DNA of 25,162 nucleotides from JBBQER01 sp038320885 (GTDB taxonomy: Bacteria > Actinomycetota > Acidimicrobiia > IMCC26256 > PALSA-610): NCBI GenBank assembly GCA_038320885.1, contig JBBQER010000062.1, forward strand, positions 1 to 25,162, given 5' to 3'. The notes below the pieces were generated by a model, which saw only the letters and a program-made list of their open reading frames with translations, did no database searches and was not told the DNA's origin. Position numbers and translations under genes: made by a program. Shown here piece after piece: positions 6,527 through 15,533 of the stretch (its first letter is position 1; every line of letters begins with the position of its first letter).

Positions 6527-7126
6527 CTAGACCGGGCTGCGCTCCGCAACCCGCACCGAGTCGCGGCGGGTCCGTAAGAGGGTGAGGCCGTAGACGCCGG
6601 CCTGCACGAGCCCGGCCGTCACCAACGCCACGAACGGGAGGAGCCGCGCGATCGGCATGAAGCGCCCCCACCCTTCGGCGAGTGCCACGTCCTCGAGCTG
6701 GTTGCTCGTGAGCACGCCGAACACCTTTGCCAGCGCGAACACGATCACGAATCCGAGCGGCACCGCGACGAGCCACAGCGCGAAGCGGATCGCACGCGGC
6801 GGCACCGGATCGCGCGGGCCGGCGCGCCGGGACGCCGGTGTGGGTGCCGGTCTCGGCGCAACCGGTGCGACCGGCGCGCCACTCGCCAGCGGCGGCGAGG
6901 AAGAGGGGGATGTGGGCAGGACACGCGTCGACGTCGAGCCGGTCCCGGCCTGCGGCCACGGAAGATCGGGATCCGAACCCGGCGGGGCGCCGACCGCCGC
7001 AGGGGTCGGAACCTGCTGCGGAACCTTCAACGTCCGGCCGCATCCCTTGCACGGGAACGCGGAACCGCCCACTCCTTCGAGCGGATGCTTCGTGCCGCAC
7101 TCGGGACAGAGCAACACGGGCGCCAT
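6527..7126 (-). CDS. Zinc-ribbon, proline-rich protein with two transmembrane helices
   Basis: A 199-residue protein. The N-terminus MAPVLLCPECGTKHPLEG...FPCKGCGRTLKVPQQ is a four-cysteine zinc ribbon (CPEC and CKGC) of the kind found at the start of many actinobacterial membrane proteins. A Pro/Ala/Ser-rich linker covers about residues 40-110. Two hydrophobic helices follow (about 112-135 and 160-182) with a short Arg-rich tail. The ribbon should be cytosolic. The ATG directly follows the trpD stop (TAGATG, no gap), so it is co-transcribed and probably coupled. It is convergent with the exonuclease gene, 47 bp away. Function unknown. The link to tryptophan synthesis may be positional only. 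Confidence 0.75.
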   Translation of the reverse strand: MAPVLLCPECGTKHPLEGVGGSAFPCKGCGRTLKVPQQVPTPAAVGAPPGSDPDLPWPQAGTGSTSTRVLPTSPSSSPPLASGAPVAPVAPRPAPTPASRRAGPRDPVPPRAIRFALWLVAVPLGFVIVFALAKVFGVLTSNQLEDVALAEGWGRFMPIARLLPFVALVTAGLVQAGVYGLTLLRTRRDSVRVAERSPV

Positions 7127-8170
7127 CTACACGCTCTCCTGTTCCGCGGCGCGTTCCGTTTGGCTCACGCGCACCAGTGTGTCGAGCGCCCGACTCGCGG
7201 CGCCGCTGTCGACGGAGGCGATCGCCATCTCGACGCCGCCCGCGAGGTCCGACGCCTTGCCCGCGACCATCATCGCCGCCGCGGCGTTCAGGACGGCGAT
7301 ATCGCGACACGGTCCCGCGTCACCGGCGAGCACGTCTCGCAGGACCTCCGCGTTCGTCGTTGCGTCGCCGCCGCACAGCTCCGCAGCCTCGGATCGGGCG
7401 ATGCCGACATCGAGCGGGTCGATCTTGAACTCGTGCAGGTTTCCGTCGATCAACTCGTGCACCGTGCTCGTGGTCGTGGTGGTGAGCTCGTCGAGCCCGT
7501 CGTCACCCGAGAACACCATCGCCCGCTCGGTCCCCAGTGCGCGCAACGTGCCGAGCATCCTGGTTGCCATCGCCGGATCGGAGACGCCGACGGCCTGCCT
7601 GCGCACGCGCGCGGGGTTGGCCAGCGGACCGAGGAAGTTGAACGTGGTGGGCACGCCGAGCTCCTTCCGGGCCGGACCCAGGAAGCGCATCGCCGGGTGA
7701 TACCGCGGCGCGAAGCAGAAGCCGACGCCCGCCTCCTCGACGCAACGCGCGACGCCCGCGGGCCCGAGGTCGATCGCCACGCCCAGCGCCTCGAACACGT
7801 CAGCCGAGCCGGCCAGCGACGACTGCGCGCGATTGCCGTGCTTCACGACACGCGCGCCCGCACCGGCCGCGATGAGCGCGGCCATGGTTGACACGTTCAC
7901 GGTTCCCGACCGGTCGCCGCCGGTCCCGCACGTGTCGATCGCTCCGTCGGCAATCGTCAGCGGCGTCGCGAATCGCTGCATCGCGCGCACCAACGCCGCG
8001 AGCTCGTCGGCGGTCTCACCCTTCGTGCGCAGGGCGACGATGAAGCCGGCCGCTTGCACCTCGGAGACGCGCCCTTCGAAGATCTCACCCGTCGCCGCCG
8101 CGATCTCGTCGGAGGAAAGCTCCGCACCGCGAGTGAGCCGAGCGAGGATCGGGGTGAGAATCGCGTTCAT
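7127..8170 (-). CDS. trpD: Anthranilate phosphoribosyltransferase
   Basis: The enzyme joins anthranilate to PRPP, the second step of tryptophan biosynthesis. The 347-residue product has the family signatures in order: the PRPP/glycine loop DTCGTGGDRSGTVNVST (about residues 80-96), the anthranilate-site segment KHGNRAQSSLAGSADVFE, and FNFLGPLANPARVRRQAVGV, plus the acidic metal-binding region DGLDE. I chose ATG 8170 (MNAILTPILARL), 8 nt after the acyl-CoA dehydrogenase stop. A GTG at 8188 would overlap that gene by 10 nt. No other trp genes are in the window, so trpD stands apart from a trp operon, within an apparent operon with the dehydrogenase and a membrane protein. The length is normal. 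Confidence 0.95.
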   Translation of the reverse strand: MNAILTPILARLTRGAELSSDEIAAATGEIFEGRVSEVQAAGFIVALRTKGETADELAALVRAMQRFATPLTIADGAIDTCGTGGDRSGTVNVSTMAALIAAGAGARVVKHGNRAQSSLAGSADVFEALGVAIDLGPAGVARCVEEAGVGFCFAPRYHPAMRFLGPARKELGVPTTFNFLGPLANPARVRRQAVGVSDPAMATRMLGTLRALGTERAMVFSGDDGLDELTTTTTSTVHELIDGNLHEFKIDPLDVGIARSEAAELCGGDATTNAEVLRDVLAGDAGPCRDIAVLNAAAAMMVAGKASDLAGGVEMAIASVDSGAASRALDTLVRVSQTERAAEQESV

Positions 8171-8178
8171 CGCGGAAC

Positions 8179-9345
8179 TCAGTCCCACCAGCAGTCGTGA
8201 TCGAGCACACCGCGCGCGATCAACCCGAGCTGCACCTGCGACGTGCCCTCCACGATCGTGAGCTGACGAGCGTCGCGGTAGTAGAGCTCGGTGAGGTGAT
8301 CCTTCATGTAGCCGGCGGCGCCGAGCATCTGCAGCGCGTCACCGGACACCTTCACCGCCACTTCGCTCGCGTAGTACTTCGCCATCGAGAGGAACGGCAC
8401 GTATTCCTTGGTGTACTTGCCCTCGTCGGCCATCGTCGCGGCGCGGTACGTGAGGAGACGCGCGGCCTCGATCTCCGTCGCGAGCTCGGCGATCTTCCAC
8501 TGGATGCCCTGCATGTCGGCGATGGTGCGCCCGAACGCGGCGCGCTGCTTCACGTATTCGACCGCGTACATGAGTGCGCCTTCGGCGAGACCGATTCCGC
8601 GGGCCGCGACGACGGGCCGCATGGAGTTGAGCCCGAGCATGGCGAGCCGGAATCCGCCGACCTCGCCGACGACGTTCTCGGCAGGAACGCGCACGCCGTC
8701 GAGGATCAGCTCGCCGGTGTCGACGCCGCGCACACCCATCTTGTCGTCGGTGCGGCCGACGGAAACTCCGGGAGTCGACCGGTCGACGATGAAGCACGAG
8801 ATGTCGGCGTGCTGGCGCGAGTCGGCGGGGCCTGTCTTGGCGAACACGCAGTACCAGTCGGCCTGCACCACACCCGACATCCAGCATTTGGTTCCGGTGA
8901 GCACCCAATCGTCGCCGTCGGGCACGGCCTTGGTCCGCATCCCCACGACGTCGCTGCCGGCTTGCGGCTCGGAGAGGCCGAACGCGGCGCGCATCTCACC
9001 CGTGGCGACACCCCGCACGTAGTGCTGCTTCTGGGCCTCACTCCCGGCGATCATCACCGGACCGGTCGGGAGCCGGGTGAGCAACAGCATCAACGCCGCG
9101 GTGTTGGAGTACTTCGCCACCTCTTCCATGGCGACGGTGAGTCCGAGGATCCCGGCCCCGGAGCCGCCGTATTCCTCGGGGATCACCAAGCCAAGGAGCC
9201 CCGTTTCGAGGAACAGGTCGAAGAGGTCCTGCGGGTACGCAGCCGTCGTGTCGATCTCACGGGCCCGGGGCGCGACCTTGTCCTGCGCGATCTTGCGCAC
9301 GGTGGCCTGGAGCTCGAGATGCTCCGGCGGGAGGTCGAACGGCAT
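8179..9345 (-). CDS. Acyl-CoA dehydrogenase
   Basis: An FAD enzyme forming trans-2-enoyl-CoA and passing electrons to ETF. The 388-residue product has the normal length and signatures: FGLSEPQAGSDVVGMRTKA (FAD/substrate binding), WVLTGTKCWMSG, QRAAFGRTIADMQGIQWKIA, QMLGAAGYMKDH and RDARQLTIVEGTSQVQ. E366 in IVEGTSQ occupies the usual catalytic-base position of short-chain and butyryl-CoA dehydrogenases. Substrate chain length cannot be assigned. ATG 9345 was taken, and a TTG lies one codon upstream. It leads an apparent operon with trpD and the zinc-ribbon membrane protein and is divergent from the sigma factor, with 105 bp between starts. Confidence 0.93.
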   Translation of the reverse strand: MPFDLPPEHLELQATVRKIAQDKVAPRAREIDTTAAYPQDLFDLFLETGLLGLVIPEEYGGSGAGILGLTVAMEEVAKYSNTAALMLLLTRLPTGPVMIAGSEAQKQHYVRGVATGEMRAAFGLSEPQAGSDVVGMRTKAVPDGDDWVLTGTKCWMSGVVQADWYCVFAKTGPADSRQHADISCFIVDRSTPGVSVGRTDDKMGVRGVDTGELILDGVRVPAENVVGEVGGFRLAMLGLNSMRPVVAARGIGLAEGALMYAVEYVKQRAAFGRTIADMQGIQWKIAELATEIEAARLLTYRAATMADEGKYTKEYVPFLSMAKYYASEVAVKVSGDALQMLGAAGYMKDHLTELYYRDARQLTIVEGTSQVQLGLIARGVLDHDCWWD

Positions 9346-9450
9346 CAATCGTCGAGCCTACCTGCGCCGATACCCGAATTCGGGCGCATCAGACCGCCCA
9401 AACCGGCGATACGTCAACCTTTTGCCGTGCCTCGCCGTGAAGAGTTTGTG

Positions 9451-9972
9451 ATGACGGAAAGCGAGGTCGACGCGGCGGCCGTCGGACCGGTCGCCCATAC
9501 GCGCGACTTCGATGACGCCTTCCCCGCGCTCTTCAACCGCGCCTATCGCGTCGCGTACCGGCTCCTCGGCGACCATGAGGACGCGGCCGACGTCGCCCAA
9601 GAGGCATGCGCGCGGGCCTGCGTGCGCTGGCGCCGGCTCTGCCGCGGCGGTGACCCGGCGCCGTGGGTCGTGCGGGTAGCGGGCAACCTCGCAATCGATC
9701 GTTGGCGCCGACGGCGCACTGCGGCGGCCCATCCGATACCGGCGCCGGCCGCGACGACGACACCCGACCGCGTCGATCTGCACCGCGCGCTCGCGACGCT
9801 CACCAATCGCCAGCGCGATGTCGTCGTGCTTCGCTACTTCGCCGATCTCTCCGAGACCGCGGTCGCCGAGACGCTCGGGTGTTCCGTCGGAACCATGAAG
9901 CAACACGCGTCGCGCGCACTCGCGTCACAGCGAGCCACGCTCAACGCCCAAGACGAGGAACGTGATGCTTGA
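9451..9972 (+). CDS. ECF RNA polymerase sigma factor (SigE-like, two-domain)
   Basis: A 173-residue sigma-70 family factor with only regions 2 and 4. Region 2 runs from FDDAFPALFNRAYRVAYRLL through GDHEDAADVAQEACARACVRW to a WVVRVAGNLAIDRWRR helix (promoter melting and -10 contact). Region 4 is LTNRQRDVVVLRYFADLSE and VAETLGCSVGTMKQHASRAL, a helix-turn-helix for the -35. ATG 9451 follows GAAGAG. An acidic linker joins the domains. The stop overlaps the start of the following membrane protein, typical of sigma/anti-sigma pairs, though the partner here lacks a classic zinc anti-sigma motif. The region resembles the SigE-type ECF factors of streptomycetes and Acidimicrobiia. Target promoters are unknown. 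Confidence 0.9.
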   Translation: MTESEVDAAAVGPVAHTRDFDDAFPALFNRAYRVAYRLLGDHEDAADVAQEACARACVRWRRLCRGGDPAPWVVRVAGNLAIDRWRRRRTAAAHPIPAPAATTTPDRVDLHRALATLTNRQRDVVVLRYFADLSETAVAETLGCSVGTMKQHASRALASQRATLNAQDEERDA

Positions 9973-11068
9973 TCAACTGGATCTCCTCGACGATGCAACC
10001 CCACCCGAGCCGGACTCAACGATGCTCGGACAGGTACGTGCTCGAGCCGGGCGGCGCCGGCGCCACATTCGTCTGGCAGTCTCTGCCGCGCTCGTCGTCG
10101 CGATCGCCTGCGTCGTCGGTGTCACGACGCTGACGAACAACGACCAACGGCAAGTCGAGGTGCGGAACGAACCGACGAAATCGAGCCTCGTGACCCAGGG
10201 GCGGCTTCCGAACGGCCTCGACGTGCGAATGTCGATCGGATCGTCGACGGTCGTGCTCGGCAGCGACATCGTGGCGCACATCGACGTGCGCAACGACACC
10301 GGCAGGACACAGACCATCGGACCGGACAACACCGTGCAGTGCGCGCTCGGCGTCCAACCATCGTTGCGCGATTCGAAGGGCGGTTACTCCACGACGGACG
10401 GCCGCGAGTCCATATGCCTCCACGTCTCGGGCATGCCTCCGCGCGGAATGGCGTCATTCACGGCTCGCGTCTCGACAGAGAGGCTCACCCTCCCGGACGG
10501 AGAGCGCGAAGGGCGATACGAGTTGGCTCTCCTGAACATCCCTACCGATGACTCGTCGCGGGAGTTGACGTCGAGCACACCGCCGATTGCAGTCGACGTC
10601 GTAGCGCCGGATCTCACGGTTCAGCTCAAGGCGTCGTCGTCTACCACGGCCCGCAGCCAATTGATCAAGGGGACAGTCGTCTTCAACAATGCAAGCGGCG
10701 AAACGATCGACGCGGGCTGCGAACACTCGCTTAGCTATCGCGTGTCGCTCGCGGCCGATGGCGTGGTGCTGAATCGGCTCAACCAATCGTTTTCGTCGAT
10801 CGGGCCGACGAGCGCTTCGTGCCGCCAAAAGGTGCGGCTCCTGCCGCCCGGCACAACCGCCTTTCCGTTCTCATTCCCGGCGCAGTTCCTGGGGTGCTCG
10901 CCCTCCCGCGCCGGCCCCGAGTTGCCCCGATGCATCTCGCGCATTGGCCGGCCAGTGGTCCCGCCACTTCCGTTCGGTCGCTACGAGGTCGTCTTCGAAG
11001 GTCGTGGCCCGCTCGGGTCGGTCCACGTCGAGCCCGTCCCGATCCGGGTCGTGCCGCTCGGGAGGTAG
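9965..11068 (+). CDS. Single-pass membrane protein with exported beta-sandwich domains, putative anti-sigma partner
   Basis: A 367-residue protein overlapping the sigma gene by 8 bp. The first 35 residues are cytosolic, with acidic then Arg-rich stretches. A transmembrane helix spans about 37-57 (RLAVSAALVVAIACVVGVTT), and the rest is outside. The exported part looks like two tandem Ig-like or BsuPI-like sandwiches: one from about 85 to 200 with IVAHIDVRNDTGRTQTIGP and cysteines in NTVQCALG and ESICLHVSG, and one from about 215 with VVFNNASGETIDAGCEHS, ASCRQKVRLLPPG, FLGCSPS and LPRCISR, ending LPFGRYEVVFEG. Paired cysteines suggest disulfides. I see no HxxxCxxC zinc anti-sigma motif, so binding of sigma by the short N-terminus is inferred from position only. 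A GTG at 9962 is an alternative start. Confidence 0.75.
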   Translation: MLDQLDLLDDATPPEPDSTMLGQVRARAGRRRRHIRLAVSAALVVAIACVVGVTTLTNNDQRQVEVRNEPTKSSLVTQGRLPNGLDVRMSIGSSTVVLGSDIVAHIDVRNDTGRTQTIGPDNTVQCALGVQPSLRDSKGGYSTTDGRESICLHVSGMPPRGMASFTARVSTERLTLPDGEREGRYELALLNIPTDDSSRELTSSTPPIAVDVVAPDLTVQLKASSSTTARSQLIKGTVVFNNASGETIDAGCEHSLSYRVSLAADGVVLNRLNQSFSSIGPTSASCRQKVRLLPPGTTAFPFSFPAQFLGCSPSRAGPELPRCISRIGRPVVPPLPFGRYEVVFEGRGPLGSVHVEPVPIRVVPLGR

Positions 11069-11149
11069 AAATCCGATTCTTTGAGCGCTTTGCCCCTTTC
11101 CAGTGGGGCGGATGTTGCGCGACGATGTTGTGGGCGGTTTCTGGGAGGC

Positions 11150-11932
11150 ATGGTGACGACGACGGGTGGACGCGGCGACGTCGACCTCACCGCGCCCGAT
11201 CTCGGAACAGCCGGCGGCGACGACATCGAGATCATCCCCGCCGCGCCGAGCCCACCCTCACGCGGACGGATGCGCGCGTTTCTCGTCGGAGCCATCGTGC
11301 TCGTGCTGGCGGCCGCCGCGATCAGCATCGCCCTGATCAACCGCGACGGCACCGGCTCCTCGAGGCTGAGCAGCATCGCGAAGCACCAGCCGTCCCCCAC
11401 TTCTCACCCCCGACCGAAGCGCGTCGCGACCAAGCCCGCCGCGAAGAAAACGGGTAAGCCCCGCGTCAGTGTTCCGACCGGGAGCGTCGTGACGGTCCCG
11501 AACGTCGGCAGCCCGACGACGGCCGGGACTCCCGCGGTGACGCCGACGCTCCCGACGACGCCTCCGACCACACCGTCGTATCCGCCGTCGGTGCTCGTGT
11601 GGCAGACGACTCCGGCCGCGCTGACCGTCAAGGCCGGCGGACACGCAACCGTCGCCGTCACCCTATTGAATCCAACCGACGGGAACGTCACGCTCGGCCA
11701 ACCGTTGTCGTGCGCGCCGGTGGTGACACCCGAACACGGGGGCAACGCGATCGGCAACGGCGTGTGCGTGGCGATGACGCAGGTGATGACGCCGTTGCAA
11801 ACGCTGACGCAGCAATACACGATCTACGCGACGAGCTCGGGCGACGGGTCAGGCACCCCGCTGGCGACGGGTCGTTACCGGGTGCACTTCGAGAACCTGC
11901 ACACGATCTGGATGACGGTGACTGCGAGCTGA
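11150..11932 (+). CDS. Second single-pass membrane protein with an exported beta-sandwich domain
   Basis: A 260-residue protein. An acidic cytosolic segment of about 40 residues is followed by a transmembrane helix at about 42-63 (RAFLVGAIVLVLAAAAISIA). A Pro/Thr/Lys-rich linker runs to about 145, and then a C-terminal domain from LVWQTTPAALTVKAGGHATV. That domain has two cysteines (LSCAPVV, NGVCVAM) and ends ATGRYRVHFENLHTIWMTV, closely resembling the end of the preceding gene's protein (FGRYEVVFEG...). The two genes therefore seem to carry related exported domains. ATG 11150 was chosen for the GGGAGG just before it. The open frame upstream lacks a better start. It is 81 bp after the previous gene and convergent with whiB. 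Likely part of the same sigma-linked envelope system, by inference. Confidence 0.7.
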   Translation: MVTTTGGRGDVDLTAPDLGTAGGDDIEIIPAAPSPPSRGRMRAFLVGAIVLVLAAAAISIALINRDGTGSSRLSSIAKHQPSPTSHPRPKRVATKPAAKKTGKPRVSVPTGSVVTVPNVGSPTTAGTPAVTPTLPTTPPTTPSYPPSVLVWQTTPAALTVKAGGHATVAVTLLNPTDGNVTLGQPLSCAPVVTPEHGGNAIGNGVCVAMTQVMTPLQTLTQQYTIYATSSGDGSGTPLATGRYRVHFENLHTIWMTVTAS

Positions 11933-11952
11933 ATCTCGTGTCGCGAGTCAGC
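11928..11952. terminator. Candidate bidirectional hairpin between convergent genes
   Basis: GCTGA at 11928-11932 pairs with TCAGC at 11948-11952, and CTCG at 11935-11938 with CGAG at 11944-11947, with a 2-nt bulge and loop TGTCG. The hairpin covers both stop codons of the convergent genes. There is no T-run. Confidence 0.4.
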
Positions 11953-12187
11953 CGGCGCGGCGGCGTTGCCGCACGAGGCGACGACGCTCACGAGCGGTGT
12001 ACCCGCCCCACACGCCGATCTTTTCCCGGTTCACGATCGCGTGCTCGAGACAGACCTCACGGACGGGACAGATCGCGCAAATGGCCTTGGCGGCCGTGCC
12101 CTCGTCCTCGTCGTCCTCGGGATAGAACAGGTCCGGCTCCGCGCCCTTGCAGCGGCCAACCTCACGCCACCTGGTCGGAGATCCCAT
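11948..12187 (-). CDS. WhiB-family iron-sulfur transcriptional regulator
   Basis: A 79-residue Wbl protein, a family restricted to actinobacteria and their phages. It has the four cluster-binding cysteines C13, C37, C40 and C46 in the standard CxxC-x5-C arrangement (ICAICPVREVC), followed by the beta-turn GVWGG and an Arg-rich tail (RERRRLVRQRRR). These proteins bind a [4Fe-4S] cluster and work with the principal sigma factor, sensing NO, oxygen or redox state. Start ATG 12187 was preferred because GGGAGGG lies 5 nt upstream on the minus strand. The open frame runs 18 codons further upstream without a comparable site. Which of the WhiB1-7 classes it belongs to cannot be decided. It is divergent from rnpB. 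Confidence 0.92.
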   Translation of the reverse strand: MGSPTRWREVGRCKGAEPDLFYPEDDEDEGTAAKAICAICPVREVCLEHAIVNREKIGVWGGYTARERRRLVRQRRRAG

Positions 12188-12310
12188 GCACACCCTCCCG
12201 GTGTGTGGGCCGGCGCACCGCCGGCGTCCCGTTCCACCCACAATCGGCCAGGCAGGAGGGTGAGTTGAGGGTCAGCCGCGACGAGGCGCCCCGACCCGCG
12301 AGAATGGGTG

Positions 12311-12702
<392 letters not shown>

Positions 12703-12914
12703 ACAGCGACCTGACCAGGGGAAACACCAGGTACACGACTCCGACAGTTGCTCGTCGACTGCCATCGTTTTCTTACGTCGTGCGGCCCAGCCGCGGCCCA
12801 GCGCCGACTTGCGTGTCCGCTGAGGGATCGGCCGACACAAAAGCGCAGTAGTGCGAGCGCGCGTTCGCTGCTTGCGACCGGCTGCGCGCTTCCCAACCGG
12901 CCTTGGCGAGAGCG

Positions 12915-15245
12915 CTACTCGACGCGCAGGAGCGTCGCGGCGGGGAGCCGGCGCGCGCGACGGGCGGGAAGCATTGCCGCGAGGTTGGCGAGCACGAGGA
13001 GTCCAATCGCGATCGCGACGATCGCGGCGACCGGGATCGTGGCGTCCGGGAGCGCGCCGATCCGGTCGGCGAACGAGTGAAACAGGCGCGAGCCCGCGAC
13101 GAGCCCGATCGGCAACCCAATGACGAGCGGCACCGTGGCGAGGAGCGTTGCCTGCGAGTGCACGATCCGCGTGATCCACCGCCGGTTGGCGCCGAGACCC
13201 TTCAGGATCGCGACGTCGACACGGCGGCTGCGGATCGACATGAAGAGCGCGTTGAGGATCGTCAGCAGCACGAGCACGCCGAGCAGCGCGGCGAGCTCGG
13301 TCGGGACACGTCGGACGCGCTCGACGTTCGCTATGGCGGACGGCAGGTCCTCTTGGCCGGCTTGCGCGGCGAACGGACCAGCGATTCGGCGGGCAGCCCC
13401 CGGAGCGGCGTCGGCGCGTACGGTGATCGCGGCGACGTTGGTGCTCGACGTGCCGTTGACGCGCGCGAAGCCGTCGGGCGTCAACACTCCGCCGAGACCC
13501 ACCCCGTCGTTGCCGCCGACGCCGGGCACGATGCCGATCCCCACCACGTGGAAGACCGCGTTGCCTCGCTCTCCACCGAGTCGGACCTCGTCACCCACGT
13601 GGCGCGCCAGGCTTCCGGCGCTGAGGCGACCGAGCAGGATCTCGGCGGACGTGTCCGGAAGGCGCCCGGAGAGCACGCGCGGCGCGAGCGCGCCGGTGAC
13701 CGTGTCGACGCCGACCAGGCCGAGGTTCGCGGTGGTACCGAGCACGCGCGCCGAACCCTCGGACAAGATCATGAGTCCGGCGACATCGCGATTCTTTGCG
13801 AACATCGCGCGGAGCTCGGCGGGGCTGTGGTCGGACCCGTCGTTCCCGAGGGCGAACGTGTAGTTGTGACCGAACCGTGCTCCGTCGGTCACGAGCCGAT
13901 CGAGGCTTGCGGCAAAGATGCCCGCGCCCACGACCAACGCGATGATCGTCGCGAGCCCGGCGATCGTGCCGTACGCGGGTCGGCGGCGATTGCCGCGAGT
14001 CATCGCGAACCGGGCACCGATCGCAGATGCAGTCGCGGGGACGCGCGCAAGCAGCGTTCTGGTTCGCCGCGCGGGCGCCGGTCGGGCACGGACGCGTTCG
14101 TCGTAGACGACCGTTATGACGACCCACCCGAGCATCGCGACCAACAATGCGATCGCGCCGACTGCGAGCACAACGAGATCGATCGACACGCCGGGGTGCG
14201 GCTCGAGCGCGCGCGAGAAACCCGTCGGGAAGACATTCGACGGGATGACGGCGACGAGCGCGCCGATGACTACCCCGACGCACGCCGGTACCGCCGCGAC
14301 CAACAGGCTTTCCGTCACCCGTTGGCCCCGGGTGAAGCCGACGGCGAGCAGCGGCACGCGTTCGTGCTCGGCGCGCTGCACGTGCCGGGTCAGCAACTGA
14401 CAGAGCGCAACCAGCGCAGCCACGCCCAGCACGGCGGCGAGCAACCAGAGCCCGGTGGCTTGCGCGTCGACCGCGTTGCGGATGTCACCCGAGATGACGT
14501 AGCCGGGTTCCAGCGAGAGTGTCGAGTGCTTCGGAAGCGCGTCCAGCTCCCGGCGGAGCTCCTGCGACGACTTCCCGGGCTTCAGCCGTACCTGCATCTC
14601 GGTTGCGACGAACCCGACGTCTTCGCGCAAGAGTGTCGTCGGGAAGATGGCGACCGTAAAGTTGCTGTTGATCTCGTCGGGTGAATCGATGACACCGACC
14701 AAGGTCGCGTCGAACGCCGCGCCCTTCGGCTCAACCCCGAATCCTTTGCCGCTGGCGATCTGAGCCCGGGAAATGCTGCGGAAGCCGAACCGATCACCGA
14801 CGTGCGCGCCGGTCGCCTTCGTGAACGACTTGTCGGCGATGAACTCGTGTGGGTTGTTCTGGTCCAGGTCGCGACCGGCGGTCACACGTGACGACAACGG
14901 ACGTTCGCCGGCGAAGGCGACGATGCTGTCCGGCACCGTGTGCTGCGCGTTCTCGAGACCGCCGAACACGAAGGTGTACGCGCTCAGATCCTTCACGGTC
15001 GACAAGGCGGCGATCTGGTCGGATACCGGCTGTCCCTCCCGCTGCTGGACCAGCGCGTCGACGCCGCCACCCACGCTGGCGGTGTAGCGGTCGGGCGCCG
15101 AACCCGTTCGCCGCGCGCCTGCAACGACGGTCAGCACCATTGCCGTGACAACGGCGATCGCGCACGCCACCCCGATCATCGGCCACACCTGCCGCCGAAC
15201 CCGGCTCCACACCCGCATCCGAACGGCGCGCATCACATCAATCAT
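12915..15245 (-). CDS. FtsX-like ABC transporter permease
   Basis: A 776-residue membrane protein of the FtsX/MacB permease class. An N-terminal helix (about 22-43, MIGVACAIAVVTAMVLTVV) is followed by a large extracytoplasmic domain, a helix cluster near 330-500, a second extracytoplasmic domain, and a last FtsX unit with helices around LAALLGVLVLLTILNALF, TVPLVIGLPIGLVAG and VAAIVAIAIGLLVLANLAAMLPARRARRLPAATLLRVE. The conserved cytosolic DVAILKGLGANRRWI segment, which contacts the ATPase, is present. Such permeases need an ATP-binding partner, normally the adjacent gene. Here the upstream side holds only a P450 remnant and an insertion sequence, and the downstream side rnpB, so the partner is elsewhere or was lost. 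ATG 15245 was taken; the open frame extends upstream only through the P450 remnant. Confidence 0.88.
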   Translation of the reverse strand: MIDVMRAVRMRVWSRVRRQVWPMIGVACAIAVVTAMVLTVVAGARRTGSAPDRYTASVGGGVDALVQQREGQPVSDQIAALSTVKDLSAYTFVFGGLENAQHTVPDSIVAFAGERPLSSRVTAGRDLDQNNPHEFIADKSFTKATGAHVGDRFGFRSISRAQIASGKGFGVEPKGAAFDATLVGVIDSPDEINSNFTVAIFPTTLLREDVGFVATEMQVRLKPGKSSQELRRELDALPKHSTLSLEPGYVISGDIRNAVDAQATGLWLLAAVLGVAALVALCQLLTRHVQRAEHERVPLLAVGFTRGQRVTESLLVAAVPACVGVVIGALVAVIPSNVFPTGFSRALEPHPGVSIDLVVLAVGAIALLVAMLGWVVITVVYDERVRARPAPARRTRTLLARVPATASAIGARFAMTRGNRRRPAYGTIAGLATIIALVVGAGIFAASLDRLVTDGARFGHNYTFALGNDGSDHSPAELRAMFAKNRDVAGLMILSEGSARVLGTTANLGLVGVDTVTGALAPRVLSGRLPDTSAEILLGRLSAGSLARHVGDEVRLGGERGNAVFHVVGIGIVPGVGGNDGVGLGGVLTPDGFARVNGTSSTNVAAITVRADAAPGAARRIAGPFAAQAGQEDLPSAIANVERVRRVPTELAALLGVLVLLTILNALFMSIRSRRVDVAILKGLGANRRWITRIVHSQATLLATVPLVIGLPIGLVAGSRLFHSFADRIGALPDATIPVAAIVAIAIGLLVLANLAAMLPARRARRLPAATLLRVE

Positions 15246-15315
15246 CAGGCATTGGCCTGGGCCCGTCCACCCGGATGGCTCCCCGCCCGCCTTCGTGCCA
15301 CCACCCCTCGCGGCC

Positions 15316-15497
15316 TCAGCGCGGGTCGAATGCCAGCCGGCAGGAGCGGACGGCTCCGACGAAGATGTTCGGCTCGATGTCGGGCGGGGCGACCACCCGG
15401 AGATTCGTGATCGACCCGTCAGACAGATCCGCAGCATGCGGCGCGCGAGCGACGCGCCGAGGCAGAAATGCGTGCCGAACCGGAACACAACATCAAC
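15316..15497 (-). pseudogene. 3' remnant of a second cytochrome P450 gene
   Basis: Read on the minus strand from the edge of the insertion sequence, the frame VVFRFGTHFCLGASLAR is the P450 haem-binding loop with its axial cysteine. Shortly after, homology moves to another frame, giving ITNLRVVAPPDIEPNIFVGA and ending SCRLAFDPR with a TGA at 15316-15318, a normal P450 C-terminus. The loss of about 20 residues between the two parts suggests a small deletion with a frameshift. Everything 5' of the haem loop is absent: it is not on the far side of the insertion sequence either. It differs from the P450 at the start of the window (FAWGPHMCLG), so it is not a copy of it. Confidence 0.8.
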
Positions 15498-15512
15498 GGC
15501 ACTGTTGCATTG
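15498..15512 (+). repeat. IS6 left terminal inverted repeat
   Basis: GGCACTGTTGCATTG, 13 of 15 identical to the complement of the right end. Confidence 0.85.
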
Positions 15513-15533
15513 CTCGGGCGCGAGAGTGGCGGG

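Noticed and set aside
6075..7310. 411-codon open frame on the minus strand
   Set aside because: It crosses the ends of three assigned genes in a wrong frame, with Arg/Gly-rich nonsense composition.
8197..9450. Upstream extension of the sigma factor frame
   Set aside because: It runs antisense to the acyl-CoA dehydrogenase. The sigma domain starts just after ATG 9451.
12703..12914. Gene or terminator between rnpB and the permease
   Set aside because: No frame with a start signal or domain and no strong hairpin with a T-run, only a short direct repeat GCGGCCCAGC at 12782 and 12793.
12903..14684. 593-codon open frame on the plus strand
   Set aside because: It lies opposite the FtsX permease, has a very high Arg/Asp/Glu/His content and no recognisable domain. 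It is an antisense shadow of GC-rich coding sequence.
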